DNA of 64,000 nucleotides, taken from the NCBI RefSeq assembly GCF_019578655.1, contig NC_063261.1, forward strand, positions 62,001-126,000, in the 5' to 3' direction. Numbering within the stretch: the first letter of the stretch is position 1; every line of letters starts with the position of its first letter. This document shows, one piece after another, positions 1 through 12,249 of this stretch. Position numbers and translations under genes: made by a program. A model generated the notes under the pieces. That model made no database searches and had not been told where the DNA came from. It saw nothing but the letters and a program-made list of their open reading frames with translations. The stretch comes from Ricinus communis (Eukaryota > Streptophyta > Magnoliopsida > Malpighiales > Euphorbiaceae).

Positions 1-885
1 TCTCTGTGGCCGTGCTCCCTAAAAGCTTCTTTTTTTTTTCATGTTTGATGCATCCAACACGGCTGTGTTGGTGGCCGTGTTGGTAACACGGCCAGTGTTA
101 AATCCAACACGGCCGTGTTAACCTTCCGTATGGGCATACTTAGCTCGTTTCGGCAGCTTTGACGTCCAATTATGCTCCAATTCTTTTCTTTATCATCCTT
201 TGACCTCTTTTGGACCTAATGCACACAAATATACGTATAGGGTGAGTGTTGGGACCAATTCATATTCAAATGTCCAAAAAATCAATCTTAAAAATCCCAT
301 TTAGATGTGTGTATTTTACGCACATCAAATAACCCCACACTTAGCTCATTGCTTGTCCTCAAGCAATCAAAAGTAAAATAAGGAAAATAAACCACTAAGG
401 AAACAATACTTAAACTGACAGACAAGCTAGAGAGCTCCTGCACATATCCTTAACAAGCGTAAGTCAAACAAAAAGAAAAGAAGCAATCAATTCAAGTATC
501 ACAACCAAGATGCCAATAATTCACACAATACTGTCTCAACGAAATTATTCAGAACCAACTCCTCACCAGATTCACTCTAAATCACTCAAAGTGTTTAAAG
601 GGTAGTATTTAATCGCTCAATGCATCAACTACTGCCTTACTTACTATATGGTTGCTCTTAAATCCTACTCCTACCACTTATGGAGAGTCAACAACCATGT
701 CAAGAGGTCTTTATAAAGGTTGTAATGGGGATTAGGTAAGGGTAGGTAAATTTGGTCAGAGTTGAACCTATGGTGTTCTGCAATGAAATACATGACCTGC
801 ACACAACTCACAATAATCATAAGGGGTAAACAATGGATAGTAGTCCAAGGTGGGAAATAGGAATCAAGTCAAAATGTTTAGCTCA
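1..885 (-). mobile_element. 3' LTR (partial) of an Athila-like Ty3/gypsy element
   Basis: Positions 1-725 are repeated almost exactly at 4448-5170, with about seven or eight substitutions and small length changes in a poly-T run and an A run. This is about 99% identity by eye, as expected of two LTRs of one element. On the minus strand this copy lies downstream of the gag and pol remnants, so it is the 3' LTR. Its start is placed near 885 because the minus-strand sequence there reads TGAGC directly after a purine-rich tract. That boundary is inferred, since the matching end of the other LTR is missing. By comparison with the other copy, roughly 1.1 kb of this LTR lies left of the window. Confidence 0.7.
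106..119. repeat. GC-rich palindrome AACACGGCCGTGTT in LTR
   Basis: A perfect 14-bp palindrome lies in a cluster of related half-sites (55-119). The same cluster recurs in the other LTR, with perfect copies at 4389-4402 and 4552-4565. These are the most GC-rich and CpG-dense parts of an otherwise AT-rich LTR. No function is assigned. Confidence 0.6.
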
Positions 886-980
886 CTTACTTTCTTTCTT
901 TTCATCACCTTTCCCTCTTATTCTTCTTTTTATATATTATTCTTCTTTCTTTTTTTTTTCTTTTTTTTTTCTTTTTTTCA
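886..980 (-). promoter_or_regulatory. Polypurine tract region of the Athila-like element
   Basis: The plus strand is almost pure pyrimidine over about 95 bases, so the minus (element-sense) strand is a long polypurine run next to the inferred 3' LTR start. In LTR retrotransposons this is where plus-strand DNA synthesis is primed. The exact functional 10-15 nt cannot be chosen from the sequence alone. Confidence 0.5.
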
Positions 981-2013
981 TAACGGAAGAACATTCATAT
1001 AATAGAGTGAATTTCTTTTTGGATTGAAGTAAGCTGCTACAAGATTCCTAAGCTATTCCCAAGATAAAAATTCCCAATAAAAACAACTCATGTGCAAAAT
1101 CATAACCCAAAGCAAAATAAAACTAAGTAGTAATGGACTATGATAAAAAAAATTGATAAAAGAAGGGGTTATCTACAGAATCAATAAACGAATGAAGGCT
1201 ATTTGGCTAGAATCAAAAACCTAAGTGCCTTTATCATACCAAAGTGTTAAACTCTCCTTGTGGCCCTCATAAGCATTACCGAGAAAGTTCTAAAAGTAAA
1301 GATAGTAATTGGCACTCTCAACAAGAAATAAATACAAGCATATAAAGTGTATGCTTACAATTTAGGCTCAATTTCTCACAAGTGTGCTTTTGAGTAGGTT
1401 CCAAACAAAAATCATCAAAACAGAATTAAATAAACCAAAGCAACTTAGTGCAATACTCAAACTAATTATCTTACATTATTCCGCAAGACTCAACACTATC
1501 GGTTTTACCCGATCATATGGACATAAACAGGATTTCAAAAGCAAGTCAACAGTAAGAGCATCGAAACAAAGTGAAAAATTTTCAAAATTTTACAAAAAAT
1601 TGCACAAAGAATAAACAAATAATTAAGATGGAATAAATATCACCCACCCCACACTTGAAGGACACACTGTCCTCAGTGTACAAAATATAAGAAATGCAAA
1701 AGGGAAAAGAACTAATACTGCCTTGACTATGGCTCCGGAGTGAAAAGAGGTGTATCATTAGGGATATCAGGGCGCTGGCTAGTCTGTGGTAGAGGAGTGG
1801 CTGCAAATAATAAAATAAGAAATTAAAATCGAAACTAAAAAAAAATTAAATAAAATATGAAAACTAAAACTAATAAAATGTTTCAAAATGAAAGGGTAAA
1901 AAAAAGATTAAAAATGAAAAAAAAAAACAAAAAATAAATAAATAAATAAAATAAAATTTAGGGTGCCTCCCAAAAGCGCTTCTTTTTGATGTGATGAGTC
2001 TTCTTAGTTGGAC
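981..2013 (-). mobile_element. Non-coding internal region of the Athila-like element
   Basis: This stretch of about 1 kb is AT-rich and holds no recognisable domain in any frame. It sits between the pol remnant and the polypurine tract, where a complete Athila-like element would carry the rest of pol and often a long 3' non-coding or env-like region. Most of pol (RT core, RNase H, integrase) is absent, so the element is a deletion derivative that would need proteins supplied in trans. The run of A-rich sequence at about 1820-1960 is low complexity. Confidence 0.5.
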
Positions 2014-2367
2014 TCATGGTGAAAAGCAAACGGTGGGGATTGACGACCATCCATCCTTCTTCCAAGCAAATGGCTTCAAGTATCCGCTTAAAGGGGTAAT
2101 CGTCGACTTCCTCTTCCGGACTGTCAAGCAAGCTGCAAGTATGATGGGCAAAACTCGCTCCTCGTATAATTGAATGTAGTCATGATGCTGTAGGGGCTCT
2201 TCCAATTTGAAAGCTGGAGTTTCAACAATTGGAAGGATCGATGGTTGGGCAATTTCTTCAGGAGTGTCAATGGTTTTCTTCAATCCTTGGCTTGGTTCAC
2301 TTGCTAGAAGACACTCGAGCTCCTCTAAGACTTCTTCATTGGATAACTCGTGCTCATCTTCCATCAT
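2014..2367 (-). pseudogene. Athila/Tat-like pol fragment (region just before the reverse transcriptase)
   Basis: A 117-codon open frame is rich in Glu and Leu at its N-terminus. Residues about 50-85 resemble the segment that precedes reverse transcriptase in Athila/Tat elements: a Pro-Leu-rich stretch, then an acidic pair, then LPIILA. No RT catalytic motif follows, and the frame stops shortly after a Trp-rich stretch, so this is a truncated relic. The assignment rests on my recognition of a short pattern plus the surrounding element structure, not on an alignment. The alternative is a host-derived low-complexity frame, which is less likely given its position between gag and the polypurine tract. 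Confidence 0.45.
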
Positions 2368-2585
2368 CGAATGGACTTATGGAAAATCCACAAAAAATTC
2401 CTCTAACTGCAACTCAGCATCATCGACTGTACGTTCCTGTTGGTAGTCTTTCAGAGGGATCATGTTTGCCTCTTCCTTTTCTGGTTCTATCTCCATATTC
2501 AAAGAGTCGTCCTGCACATAAGCATCATCATCAAACATAATAGATAAACTAGAAAAATTCTCACACGACGCATAAGTGAGCGCTC

Positions 2586-3013
2586 AAATGTTCCAGTTGA
2601 TGGCGTTTGATGGAGTTCCCAATTGTTCTTCAGCTAGTAACTTGAAGATTAAGCCTACTTGATGCTCTATGTTGTTAATCGAGGCTTGTTGATCTTCAAG
2701 TATCCTCTCCGTTTGTTAGAATCTATCATCAAGACTTGTAATGAACCTCATCATCAGCTCCTCCGACACTAACTCTTCATCTTGAGTTGAAGGTGCAAGA
2801 TTAAATTTCTTGATGTGATTCTCAGTGGTCTGGGCCATCTAAGCTCCATCCATAGGGTGAATGAGTGCTCCACTCTTGATTATAGGTGCTTCCATACGAG
2901 TCATTTGGCCAATTGCCTGTATAATTCACCTGTTCACAGTTATAAGAATAAGGAGTAAAATCACTGCACAATGGACAATCATTACTCAAATGTAAACCAC
3001 AACAAAATTCACA
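2586..3013 (-). pseudogene. Athila-like gag remnant with CCHC-type knuckle
   Basis: Minus-strand translation gives a zinc-knuckle-like sequence at 2975-3013 with spacing C-x2-C-x3-H-x4-C, the spacing I associate with Athila gag. It is followed by an Asn/Tyr/Trp-rich stretch and then by a coiled segment ending in QVG...KLLAE...G..PSN (about 2590-2660), another hallmark of Athila gag C-termini. The frame changes near 2840, and an in-frame stop interrupts the coiled segment near 2715, so it cannot make a full protein. It lies about 310 bp downstream of the primer-binding site, as gag should. Confidence 0.6.
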
Positions 3014-3321
3014 AAAAAATTGAGATCAAAGGATAGGAGTGGAGAGTTGATCGGTAGCCCTGCAAAACGATTCCACTCGAGCTTCTAAAGATGCACGGGT
3101 ATCCCAATTTTTAGCACTCTCTTGGTTCCTGATCCCATTTTCCAATATGGCATACAAAGAGTTTGAATTTAACATTGAACCTCCCTATCATCCACTATCT
3201 GAATCATAAACTTAACTAAATAAATATGTATAAACAAAACAAAAATAAATATAAATAAAAAAATAAAAATAAAAATGGCTAAATTAACAAATAGCAAATT
3301 TCACTCTAGTTTTCAAACAAC

Positions 3322-3339
3322 TCCCCGGCAACGGCGCCA
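3322..3339 (-). promoter_or_regulatory. tRNA-Asp primer-binding site
   Basis: The minus strand reads TGGCGCCGTTGCCGGGGA, complementary to the 3' end of plant tRNA-Asp including CCA. This is the primer typical of Athila and related Ty3/gypsy elements. It lies a few bases from the inferred 3' end of the 5' LTR (3346) and fixes the minus-strand orientation of the element. Confidence 0.85.
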
Positions 3340-3345
3340 AAAACT

Positions 3346-5171
3346 TGATGCGCTAAAGTGTACCTATCGATGCAGTCTAGCACTAATGGCGAGTATCAAG
3401 GTCGTATTCCTCGGGAAAGTGAAAGCCCAGAGTTACTTCTTTGTTCTTTGTTATATTAACCTAAAATTAGCGATAAATAATTTCTAAACTAACTAATAGC
3501 TACAAGCTAAGTCCTAAGGGAGATGCAAGAGTGATTGATAAACAAAATAATCAAGACAAGAAGACAAACCCAAAGGGAATCTAAACTAGTTGGCAATCAA
3601 ACAAAAGATAAAGGATCGGTGAGTCTAATTATGCTACCCGTGGACGAATTCTTAACCGAATTCGGTTTCTCTCTCGAGATAACCAAATTCCTAAACCTAA
3701 TAACCTAAAGTTGGAATCTCTTCCTAACGATTGATTCTTAAATTAGAATTAAGCTTTAATCCACCTCTATTAAGCTTTGTTAATTCTTAATCCGGCTAGT
3801 TAATTATCCTTATCTCTAAGCGATTATTAACCAGTTCTTGCTATTGAAAATTCCAATTGCTAAATGGACTTCTCAATCACACAAAGCAATCTAACCACAC
3901 AATTCACAACATCTCATGAATAATGCATTATCTTATTAATACTGAAAGCAAGAAGAATACAAAACTAATCCAAACAATCCAACAATATAATACTAAGCCA
4001 ACATAGTAAAGAAATCCCAATGGATTTAATCAATCTAGGTAATCATGTTCATTATCAAAATACATAAGAATTCAATTACAACAATAAGCAAAAGTAGAGA
4101 AAACCCGATTACACCCTTGGATGAGAGTAAACAGCCCCAAATCCTTTTGCTCCAATTGAATCGATTCTTGTTCCTCTTGCTCGATTTGAAAATCAATTGA
4201 CGAACCTCGCCCAATCTTCGATCTTTGAAGGGAATCCGATTGAAACCTTGATCCAAGTCTCCTTTTCCCTTAGTTTCAACTCAGAAAACCCTTAGAGAGA
4301 GAAATATTAGGGTTTGGGATGTTCTAACCCTAGTCGCCCCCTCTCTTTCCTCTATTCGTTCTTTTAATTAATACCCCTTGTCGCCTCCAACACGGCCGTG
4401 TTCCTGTCCGTGTTAGGGACACGGGCTGGTGTTCCTGGCCGTGTTACTCTCTGTGGTCGTGCTCCCTAAAAGCTTCTTTTTCTTTCATGTTTGATGCATC
4501 CAACACGGCCGTATTGGTGGCCGTGTTGGTAACACGGCCAGTGTTAAATCCAACACGGCCGTGTTAACCTTCCGCATGGGCATACTTAGCTCGTTTCGGC
4601 AGCTTTAACGTCCAATTATGCTCCAATTCTTTTCTTTATCATCCTTTGACCTCTTTTGGACCTAATGCACACAAATATACGTATAGGGTGAGTGTTGGGA
4701 CCAATTCATATTCAAATGTCCAAAAAATCAATCTTAAAAATCCCATTTAGATATGTGTATTTTACGCACATCAAATAACCCCACACTTAGCTCATTGCTT
4801 GTCCTCAAGCAATCAAAAGTAAAATAAGGAAAATAAACCACTAAGGAACAATACTTAAACTGACAGACAAGCTAGAGAGCTCCTGCACATATCCTTAACA
4901 AGCGTAAGTCAAACAAAAAGAAAAGAAGCAATCAATTCAAGTATCACAACCAAGATGCCAATAATTCACACAATACTGTCTCAACGAAATTATTCAGAAC
5001 CAACTCCTCACCAGATTCACTCTAAATCACTCAAAGTGTTTAAAGGGTAGTATTTAATCACTCAATGCATCAACTACTGCCTTACTTACTATATGGTTGC
5101 TCTTAAATCCTACTCCTACCACTTATGGAGAGTCAACAACCATGTCAAGAGGTCTTTATAAAGGTTGTAAC
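3346..5171 (-). mobile_element. 5' LTR of the Athila-like element, truncated at its outer end
   Basis: The LTR runs from the primer-binding site side (ending ...GCATCA on the minus strand at 3346) to 5171, where it passes directly into satellite. The 725 bp at 4448-5170 match 1-725. In the other copy the LTR appears to continue about 160 bp further, to about 885, so the outer end and the target-site duplication are missing here. The two copies diverge immediately after a shared GGGG (727-730 and 5172-5175), which is also part of the satellite monomer. Roughly 1.83 kb of an LTR estimated at about 2 kb is present. Confidence 0.7.
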
Positions 5172-8100
5172 GGGGTTGTTTTCTAATATTGACAAATATA
5201 CCAATCTTACGGGGTTGTTTTCTCATATTACAAAATGTACTAGTTTTTTGGGTTATTTTCTCATTTTGAAGATATACCACTATTACGGGGTTGTTTTGTC
5301 GTATTTATAAACATACCCCTCTTACGGTGTTGTTTTCTCATATTGACAAATATACCTCTATTACGTGGTTGTTTTCTCATATTGAAAAATATACCCGTCT
5401 GACGGGGTTGTTTTCTAAGATTGAAAAATACACCACTTTTTTAGGGTTTCTTTCTAATTTTGAAAAATATACCCCTTTCACGGGATTATTTTCTAATATT
5501 GACAAATATACCCCTCTTACGGGGTTGTTTTATCATATTATAAAATATACCACTTTTTTTAGGTTGTTTTCTCATTTTGAAAGATATACCCCTATTACGG
5601 CGTTGTTTCATAGTATTGACAAATATACCACTGTTTTGGGGTTGTCTTCTAATTTTAAAAGATATACCCATCTTACGGGGTTGTTTTCTAAGAATGATAA
5701 ATATACCCCTCTTACGGGGCTGTTTTCTGATATTGATAAATATACCCCTCTTACGGGGTTGTTTTCTCATATTGACAAATATAACCCTCTTACGGGGTTG
5801 TTTTCTAGTATTATAAAATATACAAACTTTTTTTGGATTATTTTCTCATTTTGAAAGATATAGCCCAATTACGGGGTTGATTTGTCATATTGACAAATAT
5901 ACCCCTCTTACGGGGTTGTTTTCTAATATTAAAAAATTTATCACTTTTTTGGGGTTGTTTTCTAATTTTGAAAGAAACACCCCTCTTACGGGGTTGTTTT
6001 CTAATATTGATAAATATACCTCTCTTACGGAGTTGTTTTCACATAATGACAAATATACCCCTCTTCCGGGGTTTTCTTTTCTCACATTGACAAATATACC
6101 GCTATTACGGGGTTGTTTTCTCATATTGACAAATATATTCCTCTTACGGGATTGTTTTCTAATATTAAAAAATATTCCCCTCTTTCGGGGTTATTTTCTA
6201 TTTTTTATAATATACCCCTCTTACGGGGTTGTTTTCTGATAATGACAAATATACCCCTTTTCCGGGGTTGTTTTCTCATATTGAAAAATATACTCCTCTT
6301 ACGGGGTTGGATTCTAATAACGACAAATATACGCCTCTTGCAGAGTTGTTTTCTCATATTGAGAAATATACCCCTCTTATGGGTTTGTTTTCTAATATTG
6401 ACAAATATACCCCTCTTACGGGATTGTTTTCTTGTATTAAGAAATACACCCCTTTTTTTGGGTTGCTTTCTAATTCTGAAAGATATACCTCTATTACGGG
6501 GTTGTTTTCAAATATTGACAAATATACCAATCTTACGGGTTTGTTTTCTCGTATTATAAAATGTACCAGTTTTTTTTGGTTGTTTTCTCATTTTGAAAGA
6601 TATACCCCTATTACGAGGTTGTTTTGTCGTATTTACAAATATACCTCTCTTACGGGATTGTTTTCCCATATTAAAAAATATACCACTATTTTGGGGTTGT
6701 TTTCTAATTTTGAAAGATATACCCGTCTCACGGGGTTGTTTTCTAATAATGAAAAATATACCCCTCTTCCGGGGTTGTTTTCTCATATTGACAAATATAC
6801 CCCTCTTACAGGGTTGTTTTCTCATATTATAAAATATTCCACTTTTTTTGGGTTGTTTTCTCATTTTAAAAGATACCCCTATTACGGGATTGTTTTGTCG
6901 TATTGACAAATATGCCTCTCTTACGGGGTTGTTTTCTCATATTAAAAAATATACCCCTGTTTTAGGGTTGTTTTCTAATTTTCAAAGATATACCCCACTA
7001 AAGGGATTGTTTTCTAATATTGACAAATATAACCCTCTTACGGGGTTGTTTTCTCATATTATGAAACATACCACTTCTATTGTGTTGTTTTCTCATTTCG
7101 AAAGATCTACCCCTATTGCGGAGTTGTTTTGTTGTATTGACAAATATACCCCTCTTACGGGGTTGTCTTCTCATATTAAAAAATATACCACTGTTTTGGG
7201 GTTGTTTTCTAATTTTTAAAGATATTACCCTCTTATGGGGTTATTTTCTAATATTGACAAATATACCCTATTACGGGTTTGTTTTCTCATATTATAAAAT
7301 ATACCACTTTTTTGAGGTTTTTTTCTCATTTTGAAAGATATCCCACTCCCACGGGGTTATTTTCTAATATTGACAGATATAGCCCTCAAACGGGGTTGTT
7401 TTCTCATATTAACAAATATACCCCTCTTACAGGGTTATTTTCTCATATTGAAAGATATACCCCTCTTGCGGGGTTGTTTTCTCATTTTGAAAAATATACC
7501 CCTTTTACGGCGTTGTTTTCTCATATTAAAAAAAATACCACTTTTTTGAGGTTGTTTTCTAATTTTCAAAGATATACCCCTCTTACGGGGTTGTTTTCTA
7601 ATATTGAAAAATATACCCCTCCTCTAGAATTGTTATCTCATATTGATAAATATACCCCTTTAACAGGGTTGTTTTCTCATATTGACAAATACACCGTTTT
7701 TTTGGGGTTGCTTTCTAATTTTGAAAGAAATACCCTCTGACGGGTTGTTTCACTAATGAAATTCTATTTCATTTTTATTCATATTGACAAATATACCCGT
7801 CTTACGGGGTTGTTTTCTCATATTATAAAAGATACCACTTATTTTGGGTTGCTTTCACATTTTGAAAGATATACCCCTATTACGGGGTTGTTTTATCGTA
7901 TTGACAAATATACCTCTCTTACGGGATTGTTTTCTCATATTAAAAAATATACCACTGTTTTGGGGTTGTTTTCTAATTCTGAAAGATATACTCCTCTAAC
8001 GGGGTTATTTTCTAATATTGACAAATATACCACTCTTACGGGGTTGTTTTCTCATATTATAAAATATACCACGTTTTGTGTTGTTTTCTCATTTTGAAAT

Positions 8101-8270
8101 TTACCCCTATTATAGGGTTGTTTTGTCGCATTGACAAATATACTCCTCTTACGTGGTTGTCTTCTCACATTAAAAAATATACCATTATTTTGGGGCTGTT
8201 TTCTAATTTTGCAAGATATACCCCTCTTACGTGGTTATTTTCTAATATTGACAAATATACCCTCTTACGG
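5171..8270 (+). repeat. 39-bp satellite array, left block (234-bp higher-order unit)
   Basis: Monomers are 39 bp. The common type reads, in order, TTACGGGG, TTGTTTTCT, an ATATTGACAAATAT core and ACCCCTC. Two other types alternate with it: one with ATTTTGAAAGATATA in the core, and one with ATATTAAAAAATATA followed by CCACTTTTTT in place of CCCCTCTTAC. In this block six monomers form a higher-order unit. A diagnostic CCCCTATT monomer recurs at exactly 234 bp (T at 6880 and 7114), and another pair (7878 and 8108) is 230 bp apart because of a 4-base deletion. Monomers are in one orientation. Confidence 0.9.
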
Positions 8271-11200
8271 GTTTGTTTTCTCATATTAAAAAATATACCA
8301 CTGTTTTGGGGTGGTTTCCTCATTTTGAAAGATATACCACTCTTACGGGGTTATTTTCTAATATTGAGAAATATACCCCTCAAACGGGGTTGTTTTCTCA
8401 TATTGATAAATATACCCCTCTTACGGGGTTGTCTTCTCATACTAAGAAATATACCAATTTTTTGGAATTGTTCACTCATCTTGAAAGATATATGCCTCTT
8501 ACGGGGTTGTTTTCTCATATTGAAAGATATACCCCTCTTACGGGGTTGTTTTCTCATATTGATAAATATACCCTTCTAATGGGGTAGTTTTCTCACATTA
8601 AAAAATATAACACTTTTTTTGGGTTGTTTACTCATTTTGAAAGATATATCCCTCTTACGTGTTCTTTTCTAATATTGACAAATATACCCCTCTTACGGGG
8701 TTGTTCTCTAATATTAACAAATATATCCCTCTTATGGTGTTGTTTTCTAATATTGACAAATATACCACTCTTACTGGTTGCTTTCTCATATTGACAAATA
8801 TAGCCCTCTTACGAGGCTGTTTTCTAATATCGACAAATATACCCCTCTTACGGGGTTGTTTTCTGATATTGACAAATATACCCCACTTACGAGGTTGTAT
8901 GCTCATATAAAAAAATATACCACTTTTTTCGGGTTGTTTACTCATTTTAAAAGATATATATCCCTCTTACGGGGTTGTTTTCTAATAATGAAAATATACC
9001 CCTCTTACAGAGTTGTTTTTTCATATGGACAAATATACCCCTCATACAGGGTTGTTTTCTCATTTTGATAAATATACCCCTCTCACGGGGTTATTTTTAA
9101 ATATTGACAAATATACCTCTCTTACGGGGTTGGTTCCTCTTATTAAAAAATACACCACTTTTTTTGTGTTGTTTTCTCATTTTGAAAGATATATCCCTCT
9201 TACGGGATTGTTTTCTCATACTGACAAATGTATTACTCTTACGGGGTTGTTTTCTAATATTGACAAATATAACCCACTTAAAGGGATGTTTTCAAATATT
9301 AACAAATATATCCCACTTACGGGGTGGTTCTCTAATATTAACAAATATACCCCTCTTACGGGTAGTTTTCTCATATTGTCAAATATACCCCTCGTACGGG
9401 GTTGTTTTGTAATATTGACAAATATACCCCTCGTACGGGGTTGGTTTCTCATAATGAAAGATATACCCTTCTTACGGGGTTGTTTTCTCATATTGACAAA
9501 TATACCCCTCTTACAGGGTTGTTCTCTCATATTAAGAAATATACCAATTTTTTGGAGTTGTTTACTCATCTTGAAAGATATATGCCTTTTACGGGGTTGT
9601 TTTCTAATATTGACAAATATACCCCTCTTACAGGGCTATTTTCTAATATTGACAAATATAACCCTCTTACGGGTTTGTTTCTCATATTGACCAAGTATAC
9701 ACCTCTTACGCGGTTGTTTTCTAATATTGACAAATGTACCCCTCTTACGGGGTTATTTTCTCATATTGACAAATATACCCCTCTCACGGGGTTGTGTTCA
9801 AATATTGACAAATATACCCCTCTTACGGGGTTGTTTTCTCTTATTAAAAAATACACCACTTTTTTTGGGTTGTTTTCTCATTTTGAAAGATATATCCCTC
9901 TTACGGGATTGTTTTCTCATATTGACAAATGTATCACTCTTACGGGATTGTTTTCTAATAATGATAAATATAACCAACTTACGGGGATATTTTTAAATAT
10001 TGACAAATATATCCCCCTTACGGGGTGGTTTTCTCATATTGACAAATATACCCCTCTTACGGGTTGTTTTCTCATATTGTCAAATATACCCCTCGTACGG
10101 GGTTATTTTATAATATTGACAAATATACCCCTCTTACGGGGTTGTTTTCTCATAATGAAAGATATACCCTTCTTACGGGGTTGTTTTCTCATATTGACAA
10201 ATATACCCCTCATAAAGGGTTGTTTTCTCATTAAAAAATATACCACTTTTTGGGGTTGTTTACTCATCTTGAAAGATATATGCCTCTTACGGGGTTGTTT
10301 TCTGATATTGACAAATATACCCCACTCACGAGGTTGTATGCTCATATCAAAAAATATACCACTTTTTCCGGGTTGTTTACTCATTTTAAAAGATATATAT
10401 CCCTCTTACGGGGTTGTTTTCTAATATTGACAAATATACCCCTCTTACAGGGCTATTTTCTAATATTGACAAATATAACCCTCTTACGGGTTTTTTTCTC
10501 ATATTGACCAAGCATACACCTCTTACGCGGTTGCTTTCTAATATTGACAAATATAACCCCTGTAACGGGGTTATTTTCTCATATTGAAAGATATACCCCT
10601 CTTGCGGGGTTGTTTTCTCATATTGACAAATATACCCCTCTTACGGGGTTATTTTCTCATTTTGAAAAATATACCCCTCTTACGGCGTTGTTTTCTCATA
10701 TTAAAAAATATACCACTTTTTGGGTTTATTTTCTCATTTTGAAAGATATATCCCTCTTACGGGGTTATTTTCTAATATTGACAAACATACCCCTCTTATG
10801 GGTTGTTTTCTCATATTGACAAATATAGCCTTCTTACTAGGTTGTTTTCTAATATCGACAAACATACTCCTCTTACGGGTTTCTTTCTAGGATTGACAAA
10901 TGTACCCCTCTTACGGGGTTGTTTTCTCATATTGACAAATATACCACTCTTACGGGATTGTTTTCTCATATTGACAAATATACCCCTCTTACGAAGTTGT
11001 TTCCTAATATTACAAAATATACCTCTTTTTTAGTGTTGTTTTCTCTTTTTGAAAGATATATCCCTCTTATGGGGTTATTTTCTAATATTGATAAATATAC
11101 CCCTCTTACAGGGCTATTTTCTAATATTGACAAATATACCCCTCTTACGGGGTGGTTTTCTCATATTGACAAATATACCCTTCTTACGGGTTGTTTTCTC

Positions 11201-12249
11201 ATATTGTCAAATATACCCCTCGTACGGGGTTGTTTTATTATATTGACAAATATACCCCTCTTACGGGGTTGTTTTCTCATAATGAAAGATATACCCTTCT
11301 TAGGGGGTTGTTTTCTCATATTGACAAATATACCACTTTTTGGGGTTGTTTACTCATCTTGAAAGATATATGCCTCTTACGGGGTTGTTTTCTGATATTG
11401 ACAAATATACCCCACTCACGAGGTTGTATGCTCATATCAAAAAATATACCACTTTTTTCGGGTTGTTTACTCATTTTAAAAGATATATATCCCTCTTACG
11501 GGGTTGTTTTCTAATAATGACAAATATACCCCTCTTACAGAGTTATTTTTTCATATGGACAAATATACCCCTCATACAGGGTTGTTTTCTCATTTTGATA
11601 AATATACCCCTCTCACGGGGTTGTTTTCAAATATTGACAAATATACCTCTCTTACGGGGTTGGTTCCTCTTATTAAAAAATACACCACTTTTTTTGTGTT
11701 GTTTTCTCATTTTGAAAGATATATCCCACTTACGGGATTGTTTTCTCATATTGACAAATGTATTACTCTTACGGGGTTGTTTTCTAATATTGACAAATAT
11801 AACCAACTTACGGGGATGTTTTCTAATATTGACAAATATATCCCTCTTACGGGGTGGTTTTCTAATATTGACAAATATACCCCTCTTACGGGTTGTTTTC
11901 TCATATTGTCAAATATACCCCTCGTACGGGGTTGTTTTATAATATTGACAAATATACCCCTCTTACGGGGTTGTTTTCTCATAATGAAAGATATACCCTT
12001 CTTACGGGGTTGTTTTCTCATATTGACAAATATACCCCTCTTAAAGGGTTGTTTTCTCATTAAAAAATATATCACTTTTTGGGGTTGTTTACTCATCTTG
12101 AAAGATATATGCCTCTTACGGGGTTGTTTTCTAATATTGACAAATATACCCCTCTTACAGGGCTATTTTCTAATATTGACAAATATAACCCTCTTACGGG
12201 TTTTTTTCTCATATTGACCAAGCATACACCTCTTACGCGGTTGCTTTCT

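Noticed and set aside
833..1027. A Phe-rich 64-codon plus-strand frame resembling a membrane peptide
   Set aside because: It is the translation of the pyrimidine-rich strand of the polypurine tract region.
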